A stretch of 64,000 nt of DNA. It comes from Dehalobacter alkaniphilus (lineage in GTDB: Bacteria; Bacillota; Desulfitobacteriia; Desulfitobacteriales; Syntrophobotulaceae). Within the stretch, counting starts at the first letter, position 1, and each line of letters starts with the position of its first letter. This document shows, piece by piece, positions 1 to 9,105 of the stretch. Both the position numbers and the translations under genes were made by a program. The stretch spans positions 2,728,001 through 2,792,000 of the forward strand of contig CP148031.1 of the NCBI GenBank assembly GCA_040500365.1. Direction: 5' to 3'. Under the pieces are notes generated by a model. The model was not told where the DNA came from. It made no database searches and worked only from the letters and a program-made list of their open reading frames with translations.

Positions 1-1134
1 ATCTGTGATCGTTATATCGGCAGGCTCATCATAATCATTGAAATTATCATAGCTGAAATACCGGTCGGCTGTATCCTGATCCATCACTTTGATAGCATCC
101 ATAGCGTTGGCAAATGCTTCCCCGGGCTGCTCCAGAATAATACAAGAATATATCTGGTTTAACGCAAGCGGTTTCACAACACTGGTACCACCGACAGAAT
201 AGATTTTATTGATTTGCCCTACTTTACCTGTTAAAAAGGTTTGTACGGAAGGGTCAATGCCGTTGCCAACAAGCAGAATAGCTTTCCCCTGCTTGGCTGC
301 TAATGCGGAACCTGCTAAGGCATCGGGAAAGTTGGTCCCTGTAGCAACAAAGATTGTATCCGTAGCTTGGCCAAGGCCTGTGATCAAGTTGATCGCTGTT
401 TCATATCGATTATTTCCGCCATAACGGGTTGGATTCGGAAGTCCGGATTCCACTTGCGCACTGATGACGCTGGTCCCGCCGGTAATAATCGTATCGGATA
501 TTTGCAGATCTGTTAACACATCAGCTGTCGCATCAGGCAACGTATTTGTTTCTGTCAGTAAAATGGGTACTCCGTTTTGCGCTGCCCAGGAAGATACCGC
601 CAAAGCATCAGGGAAATTCTGGGCATATGCGATGACAGCCTTATTTGTGCGGAGTTTTTGATTCTCTTGCAGATACTTGGCGATGTTCGCCGAAGTCTCA
701 TAACGATTATCGCCTGCGATACGATGAACCGTATAATCAGCGGACAGACCTTCTTCAATGGCGGTGGATACAGCACCGGTACCGCCAAGGATAAAGACCG
801 TTTGCGCTTGGAGACGTTCCAGTTCAGTTGCTGTATCGGGAGTTAAGGCTTTGCTGTTCGTTAAAAGAATCGGAGCATCATAAGCTGCCGCCAGTACAGC
901 GCCGGCTAAAGCGTCCGGAAAATTGTTATCACGAACCAGGATAACGGCATTTGAACCTGAAGGCCATCCTTCTTTCGAGATCTCAATCGCAGTTAACGTC
1001 CTGTTATCCCCAGCAAGTCTTTTACTTTCTACTGCCTGAACAGCATAAGCTTGTAAAGGTATTGCGGCAATTGTGATTGTGATGATCAGTGCCATAGACA
1101 GCAAAAATTTCAACCAATTTTTTCGAAATTTCAT
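1..1134 (-). CDS. Secreted CWB2-repeat (cell wall-binding repeat 2) protein, 3' end outside window
   Basis: The gene starts at 1134 with ATG behind a strong GGAGGAAGAGA ribosome binding site and is still open at base 1, so the C-terminus is missing. The first about 30 residues are a classic signal peptide (basic MKFRKNWLKF, hydrophobic core, cleavage near QAYA). Three CWB2 repeats follow, each with the pattern RLAGDNR/RIAGDNRYETS, FPDALA, PILLT and a VGG/ILGG-T turn. CWB2 modules bind anionic wall polymers and anchor S-layer-type proteins in Firmicutes. The part after residue about 330 is too short to name. The upstream region has a TATAAT-like hexamer at 1183-1188 but no convincing -35. Two group II introns separate the gene from the terminator at 5095-5128. 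The function of the distal domain is unknown. Confidence 0.85.
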   Translation of the reverse strand, partial: MKFRKNWLKFLLSMALIITITIAAIPLQAYAVQAVESKRLAGDNRTLTAIEISKEGWPSGSNAVILVRDNNFPDALAGAVLAAAYDAPILLTNSKALTPDTATELERLQAQTVFILGGTGAVSTAIEEGLSADYTVHRIAGDNRYETSANIAKYLQENQKLRTNKAVIAYAQNFPDALAVSSWAAQNGVPILLTETNTLPDATADVLTDLQISDTIITGGTSVISAQVESGLPNPTRYGGNNRYETAINLITGLGQATDTIFVATGTNFPDALAGSALAAKQGKAILLVGNGIDPSVQTFLTGKVGQINKIYSVGGTSVVKPLALNQIYSCIILEQPGEAFANAMDAIKVMDQDTADRYFSYDNFNDYDEPADITITD

Positions 1135-1298
1135 TCTCTTCCTCCAATTTAAAAATATTAAGACAAAAATACTCCAAGAAAAATTATAGATTGAATCAAG
1201 TAATATTTCCTTCTGAAATTACTGGTAAAAGTACTCCAGAGGATAATCACTTTTCAAATCCAATGTATAAAAAAACAAACCTAATAAGATATTTAATA

Positions 1299-3196
1299 AT
1301 CGAGTAGGAGGGGGCGTCTCGCCCCCGGCCTCTCACACCACCGTATGTGCGGTTCCGCGTACGGCGGTTCAATAGTTTAAGTGCAGTACCTCGTATTTCT
1401 TGGCTATGTCATCATAGCCGAGGGATTCGAGGTATTTGTCAGTCAACGTATGATTAAGTATCCCGCTCCCGGCTACTCTCCAGTAGCCTTTGCCAGTGTA
1501 CCCATTCTTGTGTGCCCAGTAAACCGACATGCCGAGTGCTATCAAGTTCCCGATTCGGGTTTTTGGTTTCTTCCACTGCTTCCAGATATACATCCGTATC
1601 CGTCGTTTCAGCCACCTGTTCAGTTCCTGAATTCTGCTCTTCATACCGGCAATAGCGTAATAATTAAGCCACCCCGTTGTATATAGCTTCAGTTCCTTCA
1701 GAATCTGTTGAATGGCCCTTCCGCGATTCCGTTTTGTGATGCCTTTGAGCTTTTCCTTGAATTTCTTCATTGACTTTTCATGCACCCGTATTCCCGTACC
1801 TTTGCCCGTCCTGTACAAGGCAAAGCCAAGGAACTTAAGCTTCAGCGGTGATCCCGCTTTACTCTTTTCCGAGTTCACTTTCAGCTTTAGTTTCTTCTCA
1901 AGGTACTGCTTACAGCTTTCTAATACACGTTCTGCTGCTCTGCGGCTCTTGGTGTAGACAGCAATGTCATCCGCGTATCGCAAATGCTTGTGCCCCCGTC
2001 TTTCCATTTCCTTGTCGAATTCATTGAGGTAGATATTCGAAAGTAACGGAGATAACGGGCCTCCCTGTGGGCTGCCTTCCTCCGTCTTGCTTTTCACTCC
2101 ATTCTCCATGACTCCGCTTTTCAGAAACTTCTTGATGAGGTCTATAATCCGCTTATCTTTTACTTCTTTGCGTATTATATTCATCAGCAGTTCATGATTC
2201 ATCGTATCGAAGTATTTTGACAGATCGATATCCGCTGCGCGGGTATATCCCTGTTCGTAGTACTCTTTCGCTTCCTTCATGGCTTGCTGTGCGCTGCGCC
2301 CCGGTCGATAGCCGTAGCTTGCCTCCGAAAACAGCGGTTCAAAGATTGGTTGCAATATCTGCACCAATGCCTGTTGCACCATCCGATCAATGACCGTTGG
2401 CACACCAAGTTTTCGTACTCCTCCATCCGGTTTGGGTATCTCTACTCTCCTAACCGGTTGAGGCCTGTACATCCCGTTTCCTAAACTCTGTAGCAACTCC
2501 TCTCTGTGTTTCCTGAGCCAGGGCAGCATTTCATCCACGGTCATTCCGTCGACTCCTGCTGCTCCACCGTTTGACTTAACCCTTTTGAAAGCCCTGTTCA
2601 GGTTTTCTCTGTCCAGAAGTCTTTTCATTAGGTCGACTGCACCGTCTTTTTCCTTGGTTTCTCGTTCAACGATGCTCCGCGCTCCGCCGTTGTCTTCGGG
2701 TTCCACCCTATCTTCCGGGCGGCAGCCAAGGTTTCCCTCGTATTCTGCCTTCTTCACATCGTCCACCTTCTTCCTTCTTCAAAAGACTACTACTGTTCAG
2801 CCCTTCCCGCGTTTCCGCGGTACTATAGCTTCTGCTGACTTCTCATGCCTCAGCTACACATCACTGCGCGGTTTGCTCCTGTGGGTCGTCGAATGCGTCC
2901 CTCTTGTCGGGAGCGTGGTATGAGATCTCCCCGGGTAAGAACAACAACCTTCATCCCATGTAACCGCCGCATTTACTGTACAGGGTTCGGGTAGTATTGG
3001 ACTTTGTTTTATTAAGCAAACTCGTCCACCCTGATTCAGCCTTATATGCGGTTTCTGTTCGTCGGTTCAGGACTTTGCTTACGGCTTCCTTTAGATTCCA
3101 CCTCACGATGGACACCCTTGCCGTTCGGCTAGCACTTCCTACTACCAAGCGTGCAGCGGACTCTCACCGCCGAGTTGTTGCCCATGCCGGGCGCAC
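1299..3196 (-). mobile_element. Group II intron, copy A (downstream copy of a tandem pair)
   Basis: The minus-strand RNA starts with GTGCGCCCGG, fitting the GUGYG 5' rule, and ends CTACTCGAT. Near the 3' end lies a domain V hairpin ending in the familiar GGTGGTGTGAGAGG, then a GC-rich domain VI hairpin (GGGGGCG-AGA-CGCCCCC) followed by CCTACTC with a candidate branch-point A. The element is 1898 nt. Its 5' end at 3196 abuts the 3' end of copy B with no spacer. The 430 nt before the ORF hold domains I-III. Its 3' exon is the leader of the CWB2 gene. The two copies look identical wherever I compared them, including all shadow frames, so the duplication is recent or still being homogenised. Confidence 0.9.
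1369..2766 (-). CDS. ltrA: Group II intron reverse transcriptase/maturase (copy A)
   Basis: A 465-residue intron-encoded protein. Reverse transcriptase blocks are visible: KPDGGVRKLGVPT, the SYGYRPGRSA motif, DIDLSKYFD, GSPQGGPLSPLL and the catalytic RYADD at about residue 265. A basic maturase (X) domain follows (GWLNYY, LNRWLKRRIRMYIWKQWKKP). No C-terminal HNH endonuclease motif is visible; the protein ends shortly after the GYWRVAGS region. Such endonuclease-less proteins are typical of class C-like introns, which home to stem-loops. ATG start with AAGGTGG upstream. The reading frame is intact and its product is identical to that of copy B. It should support splicing and mobility of the flanking RNA. 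Confidence 0.92.
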   Translation of the reverse strand: MDDVKKAEYEGNLGCRPEDRVEPEDNGGARSIVERETKEKDGAVDLMKRLLDRENLNRAFKRVKSNGGAAGVDGMTVDEMLPWLRKHREELLQSLGNGMYRPQPVRRVEIPKPDGGVRKLGVPTVIDRMVQQALVQILQPIFEPLFSEASYGYRPGRSAQQAMKEAKEYYEQGYTRAADIDLSKYFDTMNHELLMNIIRKEVKDKRIIDLIKKFLKSGVMENGVKSKTEEGSPQGGPLSPLLSNIYLNEFDKEMERRGHKHLRYADDIAVYTKSRRAAERVLESCKQYLEKKLKLKVNSEKSKAGSPLKLKFLGFALYRTGKGTGIRVHEKSMKKFKEKLKGITKRNRGRAIQQILKELKLYTTGWLNYYAIAGMKSRIQELNRWLKRRIRMYIWKQWKKPKTRIGNLIALGMSVYWAHKNGYTGKGYWRVAGSGILNHTLTDKYLESLGYDDIAKKYEVLHLNY

Positions 3197-5094
3197 ATCG
3201 AGTAGGAGGGGGCGTCTCGCCCCCGGCCTCTCACACCACCGTATGTGCGGTTCCGCGTACGGCGGTTCAATAGTTTAAGTGCAGTACCTCGTATTTCTTG
3301 GCTATGTCATCATAGCCGAGGGATTCGAGGTATTTGTCAGTCAACGTATGATTAAGTATCCCGCTCCCGGCTACTCTCCAGTAGCCTTTGCCAGTGTACC
3401 CATTCTTGTGTGCCCAGTAAACCGACATGCCGAGTGCTATCAAGTTCCCGATTCGGGTTTTTGGTTTCTTCCACTGCTTCCAGATATACATCCGTATCCG
3501 TCGTTTCAGCCACCTGTTCAGTTCCTGAATTCTGCTCTTCATACCGGCAATAGCGTAATAATTAAGCCACCCCGTTGTATATAGCTTCAGTTCCTTCAGA
3601 ATCTGTTGAATGGCCCTTCCGCGATTCCGTTTTGTGATGCCTTTGAGCTTTTCCTTGAATTTCTTCATTGACTTTTCATGCACCCGTATTCCCGTACCTT
3701 TGCCCGTCCTGTACAAGGCAAAGCCAAGGAACTTAAGCTTCAGCGGTGATCCCGCTTTACTCTTTTCCGAGTTCACTTTCAGCTTTAGTTTCTTCTCAAG
3801 GTACTGCTTACAGCTTTCTAATACACGTTCTGCTGCTCTGCGGCTCTTGGTGTAGACAGCAATGTCATCCGCGTATCGCAAATGCTTGTGCCCCCGTCTT
3901 TCCATTTCCTTGTCGAATTCATTGAGGTAGATATTCGAAAGTAACGGAGATAACGGGCCTCCCTGTGGGCTGCCTTCCTCCGTCTTGCTTTTCACTCCAT
4001 TCTCCATGACTCCGCTTTTCAGAAACTTCTTGATGAGGTCTATAATCCGCTTATCTTTTACTTCTTTGCGTATTATATTCATCAGCAGTTCATGATTCAT
4101 CGTATCGAAGTATTTTGACAGATCGATATCCGCTGCGCGGGTATATCCCTGTTCGTAGTACTCTTTCGCTTCCTTCATGGCTTGCTGTGCGCTGCGCCCC
4201 GGTCGATAGCCGTAGCTTGCCTCCGAAAACAGCGGTTCAAAGATTGGTTGCAATATCTGCACCAATGCCTGTTGCACCATCCGATCAATGACCGTTGGCA
4301 CACCAAGTTTTCGTACTCCTCCATCCGGTTTGGGTATCTCTACTCTCCTAACCGGTTGAGGCCTGTACATCCCGTTTCCTAAACTCTGTAGCAACTCCTC
4401 TCTGTGTTTCCTGAGCCAGGGCAGCATTTCATCCACGGTCATTCCGTCGACTCCTGCTGCTCCACCGTTTGACTTAACCCTTTTGAAAGCCCTGTTCAGG
4501 TTTTCTCTGTCCAGAAGTCTTTTCATTAGGTCGACTGCACCGTCTTTTTCCTTGGTTTCTCGTTCAACGATGCTCCGCGCTCCGCCGTTGTCTTCGGGTT
4601 CCACCCTATCTTCCGGGCGGCAGCCAAGGTTTCCCTCGTATTCTGCCTTCTTCACATCGTCCACCTTCTTCCTTCTTCAAAAGACTACTACTGTTCAGCC
4701 CTTCCCGCGTTTCCGCGGTACTATAGCTTCTGCTGACTTCTCATGCCTCAGCTACACATCACTGCGCGGTTTGCTCCTGTGGGTCGTCGAATGCGTCCCT
4801 CTTGTCGGGAGCGTGGTATGAGATCTCCCCGGGTAAGAACAACAACCTTCATCCCATGTAACCGCCGCATTTACTGTACAGGGTTCGGGTAGTATTGGAC
4901 TTTGTTTTATTAAGCAAACTCGTCCACCCTGATTCAGCCTTATATGCGGTTTCTGTTCGTCGGTTCAGGACTTTGCTTACGGCTTCCTTTAGATTCCACC
5001 TCACGATGGACACCCTTGCCGTTCGGCTAGCACTTCCTACTACCAAGCGTGCAGCGGACTCTCACCGCCGAGTTGTTGCCCATGCCGGGCGCAC
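3197..5094 (-). mobile_element. Group II intron, copy B (upstream copy, next to the terminator stem)
   Basis: Same 1898-nt unit as copy A, shifted by exactly 1898 bases. It starts GTGCG at 5094 and ends CTCGAT at 3197, directly joined to the GTGCG of copy A. On the minus strand the 5' exon is a perfect 11-bp terminator hairpin followed by TTTTAA, the usual landing place of class C introns (downstream of intrinsic terminators). If each insertion occurred at the hairpin, copy B is the younger. Alternatives are unequal recombination or an assembly duplication; the exactness of the unit and lack of spacer do not distinguish these. Confidence 0.88.
3267..4664 (-). CDS. ltrA: Group II intron reverse transcriptase/maturase (copy B)
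   Basis: The 465-residue product is residue-for-residue the same as copy A (RT motifs with RYADD, maturase domain, no visible HNH endonuclease). The start codon, ribosome binding site and distance to the intron ends are also the same. Two uninterrupted copies mean neither has begun to decay. The two RNAs could splice separately, or a composite splice from the 5' site of B to the 3' site of A could remove both; the sequence alone cannot say which. Confidence 0.9.
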   Translation of the reverse strand: MDDVKKAEYEGNLGCRPEDRVEPEDNGGARSIVERETKEKDGAVDLMKRLLDRENLNRAFKRVKSNGGAAGVDGMTVDEMLPWLRKHREELLQSLGNGMYRPQPVRRVEIPKPDGGVRKLGVPTVIDRMVQQALVQILQPIFEPLFSEASYGYRPGRSAQQAMKEAKEYYEQGYTRAADIDLSKYFDTMNHELLMNIIRKEVKDKRIIDLIKKFLKSGVMENGVKSKTEEGSPQGGPLSPLLSNIYLNEFDKEMERRGHKHLRYADDIAVYTKSRRAAERVLESCKQYLEKKLKLKVNSEKSKAGSPLKLKFLGFALYRTGKGTGIRVHEKSMKKFKEKLKGITKRNRGRAIQQILKELKLYTTGWLNYYAIAGMKSRIQELNRWLKRRIRMYIWKQWKKPKTRIGNLIALGMSVYWAHKNGYTGKGYWRVAGSGILNHTLTDKYLESLGYDDIAKKYEVLHLNY

Positions 5095-5128
5095 TTAAAA
5101 GAGGAATCATGCGTTAACATGATTCCTC
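5095..5128 (-). terminator. Intrinsic terminator used as intron insertion site
   Basis: On the minus strand: GAGGAATCATG, loop TTAACG, CATGATTCCTC, then TTTTAA, after which the intron begins. The stem is a perfect 11 bp. It lies 178 bases downstream of msrAB and 164 bases (without the introns) before the CWB2 leader. It could end msrAB transcription or act as an attenuator for the CWB2 gene. Confidence 0.85.
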
Positions 5129-5305
5129 ACAAAAGCCGCTTTAGGAGCGGTATGCTTAGAGAATGAGCGAATAAACCGCTATCCTTGTTATAAGACAACC
5201 TGCTTCAAAGACAGTCAAATATCTACGTTTCGGAAACGACTATAAAACACTAATTTATATTGATAAGCATAACAGAAAATCTGAAGATTTCATCATAGCA
5301 ATCTT

Positions 5306-6256
5306 TTACTTCACGCGTCCAATTAAATTTCCGTACCCTTCCCGCTCCATATCTTCTTTGGGCACAAACCGCAGCGAGGCGCTGTTGATACAATATCTCA
5401 GACCGCCGGATTCCCTTGGCCCATCAGCAAACACATGCCCCAGATGGGCATCACCGGCACGGCTCCTGACCTCGGTCCGCAGCATGCTATGGGAAGTATC
5501 GGTCTTTTCCGAGACTACATTCGGATCGATAGGCCTGGTAAAGCTCGGCCAGCCGCAGCCTGATTCAAATTTATCCGAGGAGACAAAAAGCGGCTCGCCT
5601 GTCGTAATATCCACGTAAATACCCGGCCGGAAAATGTCCCAGAACGCGTTATGAAACGGCGGCTCGGTGGCATTATTCTGCGTCACTTCGTACTGCATTC
5701 CGGTCAGGGTTTGGCGCAGCCTGCCAGGATCCGGCGCCTGATAATCGTCTGGGTTAATAATGGCCCCTGCCGCCTTCGTGAATTGATCCTTGCCGATGTG
5801 ACAATAGCCTTCCGGGTTTTTATCCAGATATCTTTGGTGGTACGCTTCCGCCGGACAGAAGTTCTCGATTGCTTTTATCTCGATCACGACAGGTTTATCG
5901 TAGTTTTTTTGCAGCTTGGCCAGGGACCGTTCTATCACCGGCAGATCATTAATATCCGCATAATAAATCCCGGTACGGTATTGCGTCCCCTTGTCGCCGC
6001 CCTGCCGGTTAAGTGAGACCGGATCAATCGCCTGATAATATAATTCCAGCAAGAATTCCAGCGGCACAATCTCCGGATCATAGTCTACATACACCGTCTC
6101 GGCATGTCCGCTGCCGCGCTGACACACATCCTCATAGGTCGGGTTCGCGGTCTTGCCATTGGCATAGCCCACTTGCGTGGAACGGACCCCGCGAATAGAC
6201 GCAATATATTTTTCCATACCCCAAAAACATCCGCCTGCAAGATAAATCTCAGACAT
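5306..6256 (-). CDS. msrAB: Bifunctional peptide methionine sulfoxide reductase MsrA/MsrB
   Basis: A 316-residue fusion. The N-terminal MsrA domain has the catalytic GGCFWG motif at residues 8-13 and YCHIG near 150. The C-terminal MsrB domain has GCGWPSF, HLGHVFADGP and the catalytic cysteine in RYCINSASL. MsrA reduces the S and MsrB the R epimer of methionine sulfoxide, repairing oxidised proteins. No signal peptide, so cytoplasmic. ATG start at 6256 behind a GGGGGG stretch. Transcription probably begins at the promoter at 6433-6461, leaving a leader of about 170 nt that contains a possible short ORF. Downstream are the terminator and introns at 5128-1299. Confidence 0.95.
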   Translation of the reverse strand: MSEIYLAGGCFWGMEKYIASIRGVRSTQVGYANGKTANPTYEDVCQRGSGHAETVYVDYDPEIVPLEFLLELYYQAIDPVSLNRQGGDKGTQYRTGIYYADINDLPVIERSLAKLQKNYDKPVVIEIKAIENFCPAEAYHQRYLDKNPEGYCHIGKDQFTKAAGAIINPDDYQAPDPGRLRQTLTGMQYEVTQNNATEPPFHNAFWDIFRPGIYVDITTGEPLFVSSDKFESGCGWPSFTRPIDPNVVSEKTDTSHSMLRTEVRSRAGDAHLGHVFADGPRESGGLRYCINSASLRFVPKEDMEREGYGNLIGRVK

Positions 6257-6308
6257 AACAGACCCCCCATGATATCAGATGATGATATAATTCTCTGAAG
6301 CATGCGCT

Positions 6309-6419
6309 TTATTTTCTTTCATCCATCGTTGACCGTGACTGCAAAAAGAGCTCACATATCATACATCTTTTGTAAATAAATGGTTTGTTTTGCCAATATG
6401 TGTTATCATTAGTCTGCAT
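6309..6419 (-). CDS. Possible 36-residue leader ORF upstream of msrAB
   Basis: An ATG at 6419 follows AGAGGAAATC, a fair ribosome binding site, seven or so bases after the expected transcription start of the promoter at 6433-6461. It encodes 36 residues (begins MQTNDNTYWQNKPF, one CMIC motif, ends DERK) and stops 52 bases before msrAB. No family is recognised. It may be a regulatory leader peptide or simply an untranslated leader. Confidence 0.35.
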   Translation of the reverse strand: MQTNDNTYWQNKPFIYKRCMICELFLQSRSTMDERK

Positions 6420-6432
6420 GATTTCCTCTTTG

Positions 6433-6461
6433 TTTATAGTATATACTCTTATTCAAGTCAA
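6433..6461 (-). promoter_or_regulatory. Sigma-A promoter, probably for msrAB
   Basis: Minus-strand TTGACT (6461-6456), 17-base spacer, TATAAA (6438-6433). The next downstream gene on this strand is msrAB. Confidence 0.6.
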
Positions 6462-6716
6462 AATACAAACTACAGACCGGGGTTCTTGCGCAACCAAACA
6501 GGCGTATTATCTTTCATTTATAAAGTAAAATTTTAGGAGATGAAACTTGATAAATGGAGGGATCGTTAAATCTCCAAGGGGCTTGGCAATAAGGCTCAGG
6601 TCAAATTCGAGTGGGCCGATACGAAGAGACTTAAACTTCATGTCGATAAACTGGTTGCTAACACTGAATATCTTTTGTCCATCTTTGTAAATTCTTTGCA
6701 TCTTTTGTTCATTAAT

Positions 6717-6752
6717 AAAAAGAAATCCGGCTGTCTGGAATAGCTGGATTTC
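6717..6752 (-). terminator. Terminator of the LysM lipoprotein gene
   Basis: Minus strand GAAATCCAGC, 11-base loop, GCCGGATTTC, then TTTTT. It lies 26 bases after the stop of the lipoprotein gene. The rest of 6462-6716 holds no gene I can support; a 64-codon minus frame at 6507-6701 has no ribosome binding site. Confidence 0.8.
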
Positions 6753-6777
6753 CTTTATTGTGGATACAACTATAATT

Positions 6778-8286
6778 TTATGGAATTAATATCTTTTGTC
6801 CCTCATAAATCAAATCTGGACTGGATAGTATATTTTTATTTGCTGCGTATATTTTCATGTAAAGTGAAGCATCACCATACTCTAATTGGGCTATCTTTGC
6901 CAGGGTATCTCCTGCTTTCACGGTATATATTCTTTGCTTTTCACCGGCAACGATATCCGGAAGCAGCCCCTCAGGCGGAAGGGTTAAAACCATTCCTGCG
7001 TATAAACGGTTATTATTCTTCTCAATCATGTCACGATTTGCCTCATATATCTTACCGGAGTATTTGTAACTTCCGTAATGGTTTAAGGCGATCGTAGCTA
7101 ACGTATCACCGGGCAGAACCTTATATGTGCTGTTAACCACTTCTACGTCTGTTTTTGGTATCAGGTCAAGATAACTAAACGAGTTGCTTGAATTTAACTC
7201 AGGCATTTGAATGTCCACGGGTACGTTAATGTTTGTTATATCTGTATCATAGTTAAACGTAAGATTCAAAATGCCGGTAACATCCGATTGAATTTCTTCT
7301 CCGCCTACGGTATCATTCATCAATTTATTTAATGCTGCCATGTCGAGCTTTAGGTTAATACTTCCATTTTCATGGGTGATATAACCTTCGCTTGAAATCG
7401 TATACGTTAACTCGATGCCTTTGTCCCCTAGAATAGGAACATCATTCAATTGATCCATGACTGAATTAAATTCAGTCAAAGACTCTTCATCAATAGAACC
7501 AAATTCCGATGAACTGTCCGAAAGCTCACTATACTGAGCAATTATCGTGAAATAGTCATTTAAGAAGTTCGACGCTTCTTTGTCCTTAGCAAAGTTATTC
7601 ATCGCATAACGGATAAATTCCTTCAATTGTGCATCATTAAGTTTTATCGTATATTTTTGTGAGCCAAGGCCATCGTTTGCCGATTCACTAACGACGTCAA
7701 TATTCGGGTTGAACCTTTGAACATAACTGTTTAGAAAATCAGTACTTTTTTTCTGTAGATCTGACTGCAATTTTATAAGGTTCGTCACATCCATATTTTT
7801 AAGATCCGTATTTTTCGCATCAAAAGGATTTATAACCATATATGGCTTTCCAGCATATCCAGGGGGTAAATATGCTGCTGCAATTTGCGGAATTTTAAAG
7901 ACTTCAATTAGCTTTGGAGTTTTTCCTGAGAAATCTTCATCTACCCAAAACGGCATGTTAATATTAAGACCGGATGCAATTACGTTACAATCTGCCTGTA
8001 ATTTAGCGATTGTTTTTTCTTCGTTACAATTCATTTTCAAAACGACATCGAGTTTCGCATTATTTAACATCTCAGCAACTGAATCGATTTGTTCTTGGTC
8101 TGCCTGATCAAACCCTGTGCCGGACATTTGAAGAGACATCGTCATATGCTGCTGCATTGAAGCCACATCTTGCATTTTCATATAGGCATTAAAGATTGCC
8201 AGCTGATTTTGGGTACAACCAGCTAATACCACAATGAAGACAAATAAGACCGTAAGAATCAAAGCTGTTTTTTTTCTAATCTTCAT
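6778..8286 (-). CDS. Lipoprotein with two C-terminal LysM domains
   Basis: 502 residues. The N-terminus is a lipoprotein signal (basic MKIRKK, hydrophobic stretch, lipobox VLAGC with Cys at about 24), so the mature protein should be anchored to the outer face of the membrane. Residues about 30-385 are an unrecognised acidic extracellular region. Two LysM peptidoglycan-binding modules close the protein: YKVLPGDTLATIALNHYG and YTVKAGDTLAKIAQLEYG. The last residues (GQKILIP) are the end of LysM 2. ATG start with GGAGAGGGGAG upstream. It is monocistronic, with its own terminator. A role at the wall-membrane interface is likely; the substrate or partner is unknown. Confidence 0.85.
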   Translation of the reverse strand: MKIRKKTALILTVLFVFIVVLAGCTQNQLAIFNAYMKMQDVASMQQHMTMSLQMSGTGFDQADQEQIDSVAEMLNNAKLDVVLKMNCNEEKTIAKLQADCNVIASGLNINMPFWVDEDFSGKTPKLIEVFKIPQIAAAYLPPGYAGKPYMVINPFDAKNTDLKNMDVTNLIKLQSDLQKKSTDFLNSYVQRFNPNIDVVSESANDGLGSQKYTIKLNDAQLKEFIRYAMNNFAKDKEASNFLNDYFTIIAQYSELSDSSSEFGSIDEESLTEFNSVMDQLNDVPILGDKGIELTYTISSEGYITHENGSINLKLDMAALNKLMNDTVGGEEIQSDVTGILNLTFNYDTDITNINVPVDIQMPELNSSNSFSYLDLIPKTDVEVVNSTYKVLPGDTLATIALNHYGSYKYSGKIYEANRDMIEKNNNRLYAGMVLTLPPEGLLPDIVAGEKQRIYTVKAGDTLAKIAQLEYGDASLYMKIYAANKNILSSPDLIYEGQKILIP

Positions 8287-8543
8287 TAAGTTACTCCCCT
8301 CTCCACTATTTATAACTATACGAATATAATTAATTCTTCAGCTTAATGCCAATACCTCCCAAATTTTCAATATTTTTATACGCATGGCTTATCAGCCGGC
8401 GGATCATATATGAAAATCGGCTGATTTTGTTGTCTTTCGCCTTGAGATTAATCTCTTTGCCTGAACGCCTGGAAAACAATGGGCATATACTAAAAAGGAC
8501 ATGCTCTTCGGACAAGCAAAAAACCAGGAAAAGAGGTAAGCCT

Positions 8544-8768
8544 ATGACTTTCGTGGTAAACACGTTGGACTCCGTGCTGGCAACCCGCTATCAGACAGGG
8601 ACTACCGCCGGCGGCGCACCTGTTCTCCGGCAAAAAAGCCTGACCGGCGTTAAAGCAACGGCAGCTGATCAGGACGTATACGATGTGGCTGTCGCATTAT
8701 CAAGCCTGGTGGATTATCCATTGACAGATATCCGCCGCCTGAAAATTTTCGAGCTGGCCGATGAATAA
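8544..8768 (+). CDS. DUF1659-family small protein
   Basis: 74 residues from the ATG at 8544 (AGAGGT ribosome binding site). Longer upstream starts have no such site. The pattern (VVNTLDSVLATRYQTG, LTGVKATAADQDVYDVA, L..YPLTDIRR) is that of DUF1659. This family is widespread in spore-forming Firmicutes and usually sits directly upstream of a DUF2922 gene, as here (33-base gap). Function unknown. The reading frame is complete. Confidence 0.85.
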   Translation: MTFVVNTLDSVLATRYQTGTTAGGAPVLRQKSLTGVKATAADQDVYDVAVALSSLVDYPLTDIRRLKIFELADE

Positions 8769-8801
8769 ACCGGCCAAATAATTCCAGGGTGGTGACAGAG
8801 C

Positions 8802-9041
8802 ATGGCAATAACGAACCAGAAAGTTTTAAGAATGGTATTCACAACCATAGGTGGTAAGGCGTTTACCATTACCCTTCCCCAGCCAAAGGCAGGCCTTACG
8901 CTTGCCCAAGTCGGGACGGTCATGGACCTCATTATGGCAAAAAATATTTTTGCCACTTCCAGTGGGGATCTGGCAACCAAGAGAGATATTAAAGTGGTAG
9001 ATACTACCACGGACGATCTCTACGATCCCCCCCAAGAATAA
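8802..9041 (+). CDS. DUF2922-family small protein
   Basis: 79 residues; the pattern KVLRMVFTTIGGKAFTITLPQPKAGLT...V...MDLIMAKNIF fits DUF2922. It is the second gene of the DUF1659-DUF2922 pair, with GGTGG before the ATG. Function unknown; the pairing is conserved across Clostridia and Bacilli, which suggests a shared job. No terminator with a T-run follows, only the GC hairpin at 9106-9123. Confidence 0.85.
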   Translation: MAITNQKVLRMVFTTIGGKAFTITLPQPKAGLTLAQVGTVMDLIMAKNIFATSSGDLATKRDIKVVDTTTDDLYDPPQE

Positions 9042-9105
9042 AATACTCCAGCTAAGCTGTCCGGAGAGCATGGCTGGTTTTAAGGCATAATTTATTAGAG
9101 GAATT

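Noticed and set aside
6507..6701. 64-codon minus ORF after the LysM lipoprotein
   Set aside because: No ribosome binding site, starts right behind a terminator, and the residues resemble no family.
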